A stretch of 64,000 bases of DNA from Adenanthera pavonina. Lineage: Eukaryota > Streptophyta > Magnoliopsida > Fabales > Fabaceae. Within the stretch, counting starts at the first letter, position 1. Each line of letters begins with the position of its first letter. Below, one piece after another: positions 1 through 10,978 of the stretch. Made by a program: the position numbers and the translations under genes. The notes below the pieces were generated by a model that made no database searches, was not told where the DNA came from, and saw only the letters and a program-made list of their open reading frames with translations. The stretch lies in the NCBI GenBank assembly GCA_026686845.1, contig JAIVEN010000008.1, forward strand, positions 32,864,501 to 32,928,500, written 5' to 3'.

Positions 1-201
1 TTCAAGAGATGAAGCTCAGTTCGCAGTATATGGGTCCATATAAAATTCTGGAATGAATTGGGCTAGTATAGTATTGAGTGGCGCTACCGCCTAATTTTAT
101 AGAGTCACATGATGTTTTCCACGTGTATCAACTCAAGAAATACCATCTAGATCCATCTCAAATAATTGATGATAAAGAAGTTCAAATATGAGAGGATCTG
201 A
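1..201 (+). pseudogene. Ty3/gypsy integrase C-terminal fragment (cut by window edge)
   Basis: The + strand reads as the end of a plant gypsy polyprotein, just after the integrase core. Visible pieces are SSQYMGPYKILE, then ALPPNFIESHDVFHVYQLKKY and a proline/serine tail, the conserved layout of the integrase C-terminal region in chromovirus-type pol. The frame has several stops, including TGA in the VQI-x-EDL stretch where the family normally has arginine (CGA), so the copy is dead. It is interrupted at 202 by element A; TCTGA at 197-201 is the left half of A's presumed target duplication, and the right half is not recoverable. Confidence 0.8.
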
Positions 202-2393
202 TGTTACATCTTACATTTTAAGGCTTTTCCCATGAAAACTGTTTGGTTTTAATGTAATAAAACATTCTTAAAAAACTTGAACCAATTAAAATTGTTTCTC
301 GCATCTTTTTAGCTCACTGCACAGTGATTTTTCAAAAGTCATAACTAAATGTAGACAAATCATTGTTTAGTGGTTCAAGTGTCTAAAAATCTTGCACATC
401 TTGAATTTTTAGGGAAAAATAAGTAACCAGGAAATGAATGCAACAATTCCTTACAGTTTATTATATACATATTACTGTTCATTTCCATGTCCTTGTTTCT
501 ATTCGAAAACTGAACCTTAAATTTGAAAACTCATTTCTCTTATTATACAGAGACATTTGATGCATACTTAGTATCATTGGAAAGCTTTACTTGTCTACTT
601 TATAACATATTTTTTTTTGTACATTTATTCTACTCCTACTAGTCAGGGAATCAATATATGTCATTAGAGGACAGAAATAATGTTTACTAAAGTTGTTTTG
701 GTAAAACAGGAATAACTACCATTATATAGCTCCAAATATAGCCAGACCAATGTCATTTTGTTCCTAAGACATATATCTATCTATACATATAGACTAATGA
801 ATTTTTGGAGATAAGTACAAATTAATACAGTAACTAGAAGCAGACAGTATATAGCTTTCAGCAAGGTTCCATCATCATTATTTCTCATACTCCACATGCT
901 TCCCTTTGGCATGACTTGACTCTAACATTGGTTAACTATGGGATTAGATTGGGGAACTCTCAGTAGTCAACTTGCGCATGCCATCATGTCATCACAAAAC
1001 ATTTGAAAACATAACATTCTTTCATTAAATCATCAAAACTTTCATGTTGTCTAACGAATTTTGGAAGCATAACGGCTTAATAAATGGGCATCCCGGGGAT
1101 TAGCTCTTATCATAAAACAACCACCAATCATAGAAAAGCATTTATAACAACAACATGGCATCATTTACAAATCATTATAACATATAAAACATTTATAAGA
1201 AATAACATTAAGCAAGGGTAAGAGACTACCTTGAAGCTTTATTAACTTTTGTTTGAACCTTGCTTTCACTTAGTTTTACATTACTTCGTTAACTTGATTA
1301 AAGCCTAGAGTATCATTAAACCTTATTAATAATTTAATATCATCATATAACTTTAACTCAACCATGAACCATAAACTCTTCCCTCAAAATCATATCTTGA
1401 TCCGAATAGAGGAGCAAGAGGGATGAAGAAAATAGCTTAAACTATAACTAATCTTAAACTAAATAAATAAAGAAGAAATCTCAGAAGAGATTTGGAGAAA
1501 GAGCTTACCTTGGAAGACTTCTTCTTGCCTTCTCTTTCTTTCTCCTTCATTCTTTCTTCTTTTTCTTCTTCTTTCTTCTTTCTCTTCCCTTTTCTTCTTT
1601 CTCATTTTCTCTCTCATGGCTCACTCCCTCCTTCTTTTTCTTCTTTCACGCTCCCTCTTCTCTCACTTGCGTGTGTGTGTGTGAGAAAAGGTGAAGGGGA
1701 GGGGGGTTTTATAGGGAGGCCTGAGGATTGTGGACCGTCAGATCGAGATTTAATCCAAGGGCTCACAATCATTATCACATTTAATATACCAATTACCCAT
1801 TATACCCCTAGATTTTTTTGGGCATGTGGGAGAGTAGGGAAGGGCAAAAATGTCCAACTTTTCTCTCCTTACTTTATGTCAAATCAAGAAAAGTAGATAG
1901 TGTACTTTTTACTTTTACAGATAAATTTGGCTCTACTTTGAGTACTTTTTGAACCGAATTTTCTATTATACTCAGTGTTCTTCCTATTTATTTTATCTAG
2001 AGGACCCATTATCTTTCTCTTTTACCTTTTCATGTAAGGTCCACCTATTTCACTGACTTTTTACTATTTATCTCCTTTGCTATTTACTATTTATGTGGGA
2101 CCCGTCTTTTACCAGATTTATGCTTTTTTCCTCTCAGGGCCCACATAACCAGTATCCCTTGTACTTTTAACTTACATAGGAATATTTAAAATATTATTTT
2201 CTTTATCTTATTGTAAATAATAATTTTGCCCTTTTTAAGCCCCTTTTTATGTTTTAGGATATTTTGAGTCTTAAACTAATTTAATTAAATATCCAAGCTT
2301 CTCCAATTATTATAAATTAATCCAGAACAAATTAATATCATTTGTAATATTATTTGGTCATAATATTCATACATAAAAAATTGGGATGTTACA
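202..2393 (-). mobile_element. 3' LTR of gypsy element A
   Basis: This LTR is about 2.19 kb. On the minus strand it begins TGTAACATCCC at 2393 and ends TGTAACA at 202, giving TG...CA ends. It is a direct repeat of 14753-16512. The minus strand has a TATA-like TATAAAA at 1707-1713, then a (CA)n tract and a long purine-rich stretch (about 1510-1670) ending in the splice-donor-like GGTAAG at 1504-1509. The 134-codon open frame at 1492-1896 on the + strand lies across this purine/pyrimidine tract and is not a gene. Next to it, toward higher coordinates, is the purine-rich pol end expected of a minus-strand element. Confidence 0.85.
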
Positions 2394-2412
2394 TTTCTCT
2401 CATCCTAAATAA
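2394..2412 (-). other. Polypurine tract of gypsy A
   Basis: Read on the minus strand, the last internal bases before the 3' LTR contain AGGATGAGAGAAA, directly abutting TGTAACATCCC. It follows CGAGGACGAAATTTT, the typical end of plant gypsy pol. This is the expected plus-strand primer site and fixes the element's orientation. Confidence 0.7.
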
Positions 2413-2599
2413 AATTTCGTCCTCGAAATTTTTAAAACATATACATTAACTAAAAAGTTCTGGATACTTTTGCTTCATGCTTGATTCCAATTACCATGTT
2501 GCCTTCTTTGAGGATAAACCTTTCCAGACCACCTTCACTAGAGGAATCTTCTTATTCCTCAGCTGCTTGACCCGACGGTCGTTAATCTTTTAGGTCTAC

Positions 2600-3070
2600 C
2601 CTAATAACCTAGATTATCTTGCAGCTAAATACTTTCATATTCTATAACATGTGATGAGTTTGGTTGATACTTTTTCAATTGGAAGACATGGAAAACATCA
2701 TTAAGTTGGCTTAGGTTTGGGGAAGAACTAATTTGTAAATTATAGGGTTGACTTTGGAAAGGATCTTTAAATGGTCCATCATACTTTTGACTAAGTCTTT
2801 TGGTCTTCATCGATTGTCATACTCCAGTTGTAGGAGATACCTTGAGAAACACATGATCTCCTACTTCAAATTCTAACGACCTTCACATTTTATCGGCATA
2901 ACTCTTTTGCCTACTTTGTCCAATAAAAGCTTCTTTTGAATCTTCTTGATCTACCTAGAGGTCTGGTCTACCAACTCAATACCCAAAAAGCTTCTTTTCA
3001 CTTAGCTCCATCCAACATACTAGGAACTTACACTTCTTTCTACAAAGGGCCTCATATGGAGCTATTCATA
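2600..3070 (-). pseudogene. Gypsy A integrase C-terminal region (decayed)
   Basis: The minus strand carries an open stretch at 2625-2810 with KRLSQKYDGPFK, QLNDVFHVFQLKKYQP and HVIEYE, the C-terminal integrase module of plant chromovirus-type gypsy elements. Upstream (to about 3060), reading across stops, it keeps APYEALCRKKC and ELVDQTSR-like segments of the integrase core end. Several nonsense changes and frameshifts make it non-functional. It lies just inside the 3' LTR, as expected for gypsy gene order (RT, RNase H, then integrase). Confidence 0.75.
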
Positions 3071-4239
3071 ATTTCTATATTTTCTTTTCATCTTCATATA
3101 CATACTTGAGACATACATTCTATTACTTAAATACTTTTCTTTATTTTGCTATAATACTGCTTGACATTTTGTGAAGTCCCTCACCTTTCTTTACATATGT
3201 ATACATTGACTTCATTACTCATAATTGTGTTAACTTTATCAATTTTATAATTTCCCACATAACATCTTATGGGTGTGTACATTTCTAAACCTTTTGTAAT
3301 ACATGTCTCATTTTACATCAAACTTTCAAGGGTCAAAATAATCTTACTGGTCTTTGGATGTCTTACTTTCACCCTTTTGGCACATTGAACATTTTGTTTT
3401 CCTCATACTATATCATTAATTCTTTAAATCATGGCATATTCCAATGATTCTTGGATGAATAGTGCCTTTGCTCTTATATTTTCTATTGATATCTTTTCTC
3501 TTATTTCTACTTAAGATACACATGCTTTCTTCCGAAATCTCATCAGACCATCATATTTTTGTGTTAGATTCATTTCACTTCTCCTTGATTCACCAATTCT
3601 TTAATCTCATTTGTACATTCATCAACTTGTTGGGCTTTCTCTATCTCTTTCTAGAATTTCATTTTCACTTTTAGTCTCATGCAACTGGGGAGAGAGATCT
3701 AAGTCTCTAAATCTCCTACTAACATTTGCTTCTTCATGCATATCATACTAGTTACATGAATAACTTTTTAACTTATTGTATCGGCCATAGTACTAGTTTT
3801 TATGAATGGTACTTTTTAGCTTGATAATTATTTTTCAACAATTCGATCCATCATCCTTACCTCAAGCTCATTACTTATGATTTAATAAATCCTTGAGGCT
3901 TTTGAGGTCAAAATACTCTTTCACGGTCATACTGTATAGATGATGCCTCCATATCTTTAGAATGTAAACTATTGCCACAAATGAATAGGATAATTTTCTT
4001 TGTAAAAATTACATAAAAACATAGGCTACAACTCTATCATCCTGCATGAATGCATAGCTTAATCCATGCATACTAACATTACTTTAAACCACAAAAGGGC
4101 TTCTTTGGATCAGGTATGTTTAATACAGGGGAGGAGATAAGCCCTCCTTTCAATTTTGAAAACTATTTTTGCAGTTTTTACACAATTTTCTTTCCTTATA
4201 TACCTTGTCAATGGCAAAGCAATATGAGAAAAGTCCTGC

Positions 4240-5060
4240 ATAAACTTTCTGTAATAGTCTACTAAACCTAGAAAACTTCTTATCTTCATAACAATTTTGG
4301 GCTTCTCTTACTTTAAGACTGTATCTACCTTGTTGGGTTCTACTGTGACCCTATCCTTGGAGATAATATGTCATAAAAACTGTACTTCAGTGAGTCAATA
4401 CTCACACTTGTTGAGTTTAGCATACATGCTCTTTACTTTAAAAAAACCCTTAGGACAATTCTCAAATGCCTTCCATGCTTCTCTAAAGACTTGGAGTACA
4501 TTTTATCATTAATGAAGACCACAATAATTTGATCTTAATATGGCCGAATAAACTTATTTATGTAGTCCATGAAGATAGCTGGTGCATTTGTGAGACTAGG
4601 TGGCATTACTAGGAATTTATCATTTCTATTTCTAATTCTAAAGGCAGTCCTTGGAATTTCTTCTGCCTTTACTCATAACTGATAATACCCAGATCTTCAA
4701 TAAATCTTAAAGAAAATATTGGCTTTAGCCAATTGTTTTAACTGATTATCTATTATGGGTAACCAACTTATGTTCTTAATCATGATCTTATTTAATTCTC
4801 TTTCGTGAACACAGAGTTTAAGATTCCCATCTTTCCTTTAATCAATATTATAGGAGCACTCCAGGGAGATAAATTTGGCCCGATGAATCCTTTTCTTATA
4901 AATTCTGTCATCTATTAGTTTAACTTAATCATCTTATTTAGAACCATACCAAATGGTGTTCTAAATATTGGCCTTACTCAAGGTGTAGTGTTGATAGTTC
5001 TTTCTACTTCTCTTTTAGGTGATAATCCTTTACATTCCTTATCTTATAAGAACTTCTATT
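4240..5060 (-). pseudogene. Gypsy A reverse transcriptase (decayed)
   Basis: Broken minus-strand frames keep the order of plant gypsy RT: a LCVHERELNKIMIKNISW segment (family form D-Y-R-x-L-N-K...), then KIYRSGYYQL (family SKIDLRSGYHQL), and VVFINDKMYS at about 4500-4530. The latter corresponds to the catalytic F-x-D-D box; here the first Asp is Asn. A KIRSFLGLVDYYRKF stretch follows near 4250-4290, the usual RT/RNase H linker. Stops and frameshifts are frequent. Between here and the integrase remnant (about 3070-4240) the sequence should be RNase H and integrase core, but I could not read a convincing frame. Confidence 0.7.
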
Positions 5061-5817
5061 ATTTCCTCACTTATCCCTTTTGCTTTAATTTTGGAGGAAG
5101 TTTTCCTAACTTCTTGTATCTTTGATATCTTATTCAGTTTGATCGGCAAACTACTTACTTTGTCTTAATGTATGAGACAGTTTCATAATAGATATGATTA
5201 TGGTCTTGTCCTCACATTTAAGGAGAACATTATTTGCTACCATCCATTCATACCAATATCATCATTTATGTCAAGGTAAGATTTATTGCTCAAGGCATCC
5301 TTCTATATACTCATTTTGCCTTATTTTCCCTAGTTGTTAAATCTCTTTCTGTTTCCAGGGTCTCTTTCTTTTCTTCTTACTTAGAATCTTTTCTTTCTTG
5401 TTATTAAGGAATACCCTTTAATTATTAACTTTGCCTTCATGCTATTTAGTTTCTTTAGCGTAGGGTCATTAACAAACTATACTTCCTAGTAGGTCACCCA
5501 CCATAAAATTTCTCTCGCTCAAACACACTTAACTGATAAATGCTGAGGGGTTCTAAAGAACTAATACCATTACTAGACTTAGAGGTTGTAGACATTCGAC
5601 TCCCTTTTAAGTCGTAATTCATCATTATGATGTCTAGACAACTTATTATTCTTAGTCTGGGATATCTGATCCCCGCTTTCATCTAACTTCTGATTTTTGG
5701 GCACAATATCCCAAAATGATATTTTCTATTACTATTTTTACTTGATGGGATTCTCACTATTCTGTAAGTTTAGTTTCATTTTATGAAATATACCTTCCAA
5801 ACTTTATTTGCGCTCTT
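5061..5817 (-). mobile_element. Upstream pol remnant of gypsy A up to the copia insertion
   Basis: This AT-rich sequence on the pol side of element A should hold the protease and gag end. I see no readable domain; the short open frame at 5494-5682 has no recognisable motif. It is cut off at 5818 by the end of the SIRE-like copia LTR. The last five bases before the insertion are CTCTT. Confidence 0.45.
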
Positions 5818-7478
5818 TGTTAGATAAGCTGGCTTCCTAAGAGAGGGGGTGAATTGGGAAGATTAGAAATTTTTTTGCAAAATGTCAAGAAAGTGAAAAA
5901 AGAAAAGGGTGATAGTAAAAAAGAGTATAAATGAATAAACAATAAAAGTAGTAGAAGGGAAGAGAAGACTCAGATATTTATCCTAGTTCGGTCTCTCAAC
6001 TTAACCTACATCCAGTCCCCAAGTCACCACTTGAGATTTTCCACTATTCTGCAAGAATTCACTGGACTTCTTGCAAATGCCCCAGTACAAAGATGATGCT
6101 TTGTTTCTAGAGCTTACTCATACACTCTATGCACTCTTACAAAGTGCTTCCCAATCCCTTGTGATATCCCCTCACAAGAAAATCTTTCTTCCAGATGAAG
6201 ATAAGATTGTTTACAAAAATTAAACTCTCTTAAACAGAGTGAATATGAAAGTTTGAGTACAAATATTGAAGTATGTGAGAGTAGGAGACTTTGAGTAGAT
6301 GATTTGGTAGAGTTTCAGTACATACAAAAGTAATTTCATTTCCCACATCTTCAAATGAAGTTCTATTTATAAATTTATGCCTCAACTATACGTTAGAGAC
6401 AAGATCTAGCCGTTAGAGATGTTACCCTATAGTTACTCTGAGAAACTATCCATTTGCTAACCACATTTAATGCTTCTGACACTCAAAGTTTGAATTTCAG
6501 TTAGTTAACAGACAAATTTCACAGAAACCGAAAGTTACAGCCTTTAATGTTAAACTCTCAAAGTTCGTCTGTCATGAAGCAAAATTCGAATTTTCATCTT
6601 TAGAAAATGATTCTATGCTGGAACATACGAATTTTCATGTTTAAAGTCATTTTGTTAAGTGTGAAGAGTAATTTCATTTTGCTACAGTGCCTTCAAAATT
6701 CAAATTTTGGAATCCCAAAATTCTTCTGTCAGAAGCTGGTTCAATGAGGCACAATAGTTCCTCAATTCAAAATTTGAATTTTCAAAGGGCAAAGTTCGTT
6801 TGTCAGAGAGACCTCTTTTCAAACATACTTTAAAGTTTGAATTTCTAAATATTGTCATTCATATGTCAACATATCAACACAACAGACTCACAAGCTTTAT
6901 TTCTGAAATTTAAATTTTCAAGTTCAAAGTTTGTCTATCAGTGAGCCATTTTAAAGCTCTTTTTAAACTTGTTTTCAGATGAACTTTGACATATTCTCAG
7001 ACGAATTTTTCAATTTTCATAAGTTGCAATTTATCTGAAATTCAAATTTTCAAAAGCCAAAGTTCGTTTATCATTGAAAGCTCTTTCAGACACGTATCAA
7101 AATTCAAATTTCTTCAAGTCAAAATTCGTCTGTCAGAGAAGCCTCTTTTCAGACTTGATCATTTTCAATACGAAATTCAAATTTCCAAAGCCAAAGTTCG
7201 AATTTTCAAAACAGCAGATCGTATAAACCTTTCAAACTTTGTCTATTGGTGGGTGTTTTTCAAATATTCCATTAATTAACATAGAATTAAGGTTTTAAAA
7301 CATCTTTTCACCAAATCAAAGTCTTTCATTCAAATTAAAGTATTACTAAACATTCTACATCTATTCTAGCACTGATTTCTCCAGAATTCCTTCACTTAAA
7401 ACCTTTTGTGCACCTTTGATATCTTTACTCCAAGCTCTTGAAGGTTGGTTTGGAATCATCTAAACACTTAATTCAACA
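5818..7478 (-). mobile_element. 3' LTR of SIRE/Maximus-like copia element
   Basis: On the minus strand this LTR begins TGTTGAATTAAGTG at 7478, immediately after a polypurine tract, and ends GCTTATCTAACA at 5818: about 1.66 kb with TG...CA ends. The promoter-distal part (5818-6370) is repeated in inverted orientation at 12702-13254. A TATAAATAG box on the minus strand lies at about 6360-6370, conserved with the other copy. The U3 portion (about 6480-7270) is packed with a repeating motif of the type AAATTCAAATTTT...AAAGTTCGTCTGTCAGAG, discussed under findings. The open frame at 6986-7279 is a shadow within that array. Confidence 0.85.
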
Positions 7479-7492
7479 TTCTCCCCCTTTTT
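7479..7492 (-). other. Polypurine tract of the SIRE-like copia element
   Basis: The minus strand reads AAAAAGGGGGAGAA immediately before the LTR start TGTTGAATT. This is a textbook plus-strand primer site, preceded by TTTTGTCATCATC as in many plant copia elements. It places the 3' LTR at lower coordinates and confirms minus orientation. Confidence 0.85.
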
Positions 7493-7790
7493 GATGATGA
7501 CAAAACAACTTACAAACTGGATTAGTACTTGGATTTGCTTTAACAACCTTTCCCTGAATATATGCATTATAATCCAAAAGATATCCTGTATAGTAGATCA
7601 AGTAAAGAGATTTATTAGCTCATTTAAAGTCCAACAAGAACAATTCATTGCAATCAAGGAATTCTTTTATTTCATCAAATGTCACTTTACAAGAAACAAC
7701 AATGCAAAACATTACAGAATATAGAGACACAATACACAAACAACAGAAACATAATACAACACTACAAGAGGACCCAAGCATAAGTTCTAA

Positions 7791-9960
7791 TCACTTTTTC
7801 TTTGACTTGGTCTTCTTGCTGTAGGATTTTTCTGAATGCTCTGCAGTAGACTTTCCAGTTTGTTCACTCTTCTCCTCCTCTTTGGCATCATCCGGAAGGT
7901 GAACAAAATCAGCAGAAGGAAGGATCTGAGACACTGGAATAGCTTAAAAGAGGCACAGGGACAGATGGCTTTTTTGGATTGGGCTTTGGCAAGGACCCAG
8001 AAACTTCAAAATTTGTGTCCTCATCTTCATCATGAGAAATCTCAAGAAGTTCAGAAATTTCTTGCCTTGTAACTGCCAATTGTGCCCTTCTTTCCTCCGA
8101 GAACCCATAATATGCAATAGGTGAAGGAGTAGGAGGAGGAAACATTTCTTCAAGCCTTCTTCTCTGAGCTTGCAAGAGAGTATTGTGTGTAATAGCTTCC
8201 AAATCAACAAAAGGCACAATGCTCCTTTCTTCATTTAGGGTAGCCTGCATGAATGGTGAAGAGGAGATGGCTGCCACTAATCTTTCTACTTGCTCAGATT
8301 CTTGCTGTGACAGGATTGACTCTTGAGCATCTGCTAGAATAGGATCATGCGAGCTTGGATCCTGAGGGCTTTCTTCGTCCATACCATAGTCCAAGGGAGG
8401 ACCAAGACTTGGTGTGCTCAGTATACCAGCAACCTCAGTATCATCTACAGCATCATCATTCTCAGGAGAGGCTAGCACAAAGGGGCTTGGAGGCACAGGA
8501 GTTGGAGACTTAGCAGGCTCAGAGCATCTTGGCTGAGGTGGAGCTGATGTGGTAGGAATGACATTTCGTATGTCTTCATATGCATCAACAACCACTTTCA
8601 TGTTCTTGGCCAACTGGTGGATCTGATCTTGTAGATGAGTAAACTTGTCATTTTGCTCATCCCTGATGCTTAGTATGAGTGTAGACAAACTGTCATACAA
8701 CTCAATGATCTTGGTTGGCTTGGCACAAGAAGAGGGAGTAGATGGAATGTGAGCAGGCAGAGATGGAGATGGGACAAGCTGAGAAGGCTGAGGTCTAGGT
8801 TTTGCAGGAGCCTCAGAGGTACCTTCTTGCTATAGGAAGTCATCTTCATGAAAGAATAGATCTTCAGATTTTCTTGCTCCCTTCCCAATCCTTCTTCCAT
8901 CTTTTCTCTCAATCCCCATTCTTTGTAGCTCCTCTTCCTTGAAAATCTCAGTGGGCTTCCCTTTACCCTTTTCAAGGTGATGAATTCTAGCATATTGTAG
9001 AATCTTGAAAATGATTGCTGTATAGGGGAGTCTAGAGTCTTTCTTCTGATCCCTAGCCTTGATCATGCGTTGTACAATGATATGTTCCATGTTGATAAGC
9101 TTTCCACGCATAACTGCAGCCATTACATGTGCCTCTGCCCTTGTGATCAGGTTGAAGCTACCTCCTTTGTTGAAGATAATCCTAGACACTATGTAGTGTA
9201 AGATCCTCACTTGAGCACTGAGGTTAGTAGGCTTCAGCAGGCTTATTGGTAGCCTATTCTCCTTTCTTCTGAACAAAGTGTTCATGATTGTGCTCTCCTT
9301 GTAGTTCAAAAAGGGGCCTCTTTCTTCATTAGCAGTCTCTGCCTCATCTATATACCAAGAGGCAGTGATGTCAATCTTAAGGCCATCTTGCCCTGGGATT
9401 TCCAATACTTCATTAAAAGTTTCATCTGTGAGCCAGATGGTCCTTGATCTTAGATTGACCTCCCACTTCTTCTTTTTCTTGTTGTACTTCAGGGAGGCAT
9501 ACCATGTCTTAACCACATCATCATCATACCTCTCTAGTATCTCTAACAGATTCTTATATCTCAGCATCCATAGTCTAGCATCAAAATTGTTAGAAAATAA
9601 GAAATCTTCCATGTTCACACAATGAGGCTTGATTAACTTTTCACTCACAAACTTGGTTGAGTATTCCTCCTAAATCTGAGGAGTGCTCCATAATGGCATT
9701 GTTGTGAGTTGGTATTCTCCAGATTCAGTACTGGAGGAGGAAATAGAAACAACAACAGCAATAGCAAGAATGGGGACCGAAGGTTCTATTTTCTTCAGTG
9801 AAGAAGGTCCAGCTTTCTTTGATTCAACCTTTGGAGTTGTTTTCTGCCATTTGGAGGGAGTTGCCTTACTTGATTCGGTTTTTTCTCTTTGGTTTTTCAC
9901 CCTCTTTTGAGGCATATTGGGATTTAACCATTCTCTTTGGTCGTGCCTCTCCCTTTCCAA
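7791..9960 (-). pseudogene. env-like third ORF of SIRE-like copia (PF20167-like domain), two in-frame stops
   Basis: One minus-strand frame runs from ATG at 9960 to a TGA at 7909-7911 (about 684 codons), broken only by TAG at 9670-9672 and TAG at 8830-8832. Residues 1-97 are lysine-rich and basic. Residues about 105-330 (DARLWMLRYKNLLEILERYD, TWYASLKYNKKKKKWEV) resemble the plant domain catalogued as a putative plant transposon protein (PF20167), found in the env-like ORF of SIRE elements. Residues about 421-445 look like a short coiled coil, followed by proline-rich and acidic stretches. Shifting frame at 7910 adds a hydrophilic tail ending SKKTKSKKK at 7791. I see no clear signal peptide or membrane segment. 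It lies between RNase H and the 3' LTR. Its function is unknown. Confidence 0.75.
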
Positions 9961-10978
9961 CTTCTGGAATCTTTACTCTTGCCATTTTCGTGGATGAATG
10001 TTTCAGAATGAAGCTGAGAATGGGTTTATAGGATGCGAAAAGAAGTTTAAACGATGGGAAAAGAAGATTTTCAGTCAGAATTAAAGAGCATTGAAGAGAG
10101 AATTTGAACAGACTCAGAAAAAGGATGAATAGGGTTGCATCTGTTCAGAGAAAGGCCGTTGGTTTTAACGTGTGTAACCGCTAGACAGACAAATTTTGAG
10201 GGGTCAAAATTCAAACTTCGAGCAGTTACAAGTTAAACCATTAGCAAAACTTACTGATAGATGAATTTTCTTTTGAAAGTTTGTCTGACAGAGGCTTGGT
10301 CTAAGCAGCACAAGACAAACAGACGAACTTTGTTTTAGCATAGTTTGAATTTTGAATAATAGGCAACAAGCAATAGCCAATACAACAAACAACAGATGAA
10401 TTATACACATGAAAATTCATCTTTCAGAGATTCAACATTGTGAGCATGTTTCAACAGACAAATTTTGAATCAAAAATTCAAATTTCTACACTTTGTAATG
10501 ATTATCCAACATTTATATGTTAAGAAATAGACACTTGTATAATTATCATGTTGGACAAAGACAACATTGAAACTTTTGTTTTTGAAAATTTGAACTTTCA
10601 AAGATCAACAGATGAATTTCGAGGGACCACCGAGAACTGTTACAATGCAAACCAAGCTGAAGTTCATCTGATAGGCATCTAAATTCGAATGTTGAGCATG
10701 CTGACTTGTTCAAAAACACAATTTATCAAGGAAATTAGTCTAACACAACTAAAATGCGAATTTCAACTTTAAAAACTTATAGAATAGATCCAGAACTCAG
10801 ATTTCTTGCTGTCTCTTTCACCTTTTGACTGTTTCATTCTGATTTGCTCCATTTTTCAGATTTATTGTCATTTAAACTCATGAGGAGCACCTGCAACTTA
10901 CATTAAACTTACTCCGATGCTAAAGTTAGAATTAAATTAATGTCAGAAATTCTAAAATAGATTGATATAGAAATTTAC
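9961..10978 (-). repeat. Inter-ORF region of the copia element with the LTR-type motif array
   Basis: This non-coding kilobase lies between pol and the env-like ORF. From about 10180 to 10780 it repeats the same bipartite motif as the U3 of the LTR, in both orientations: AAATTCAAACTTCGAG, GAAAGTTTGTCTGACAGAG, CAGACGAACTTTG, GAAAATTCATCTTTCAGAG, CAGACAAATTTTG and others. The open frame at 10204-10410 is a chance frame through the array. No protein domain is visible. Confidence 0.6.

Noticed and set aside
1492..1896. 134-codon open frame, nearly duplicated at 16053-16457
   Set aside because: Both lie across the polypyrimidine tract and TATA region of the element A LTR on the opposite strand; the translation (runs of Ser/Phe/Leu) is low-complexity. 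It is duplicated because LTRs are, not because it is a gene.
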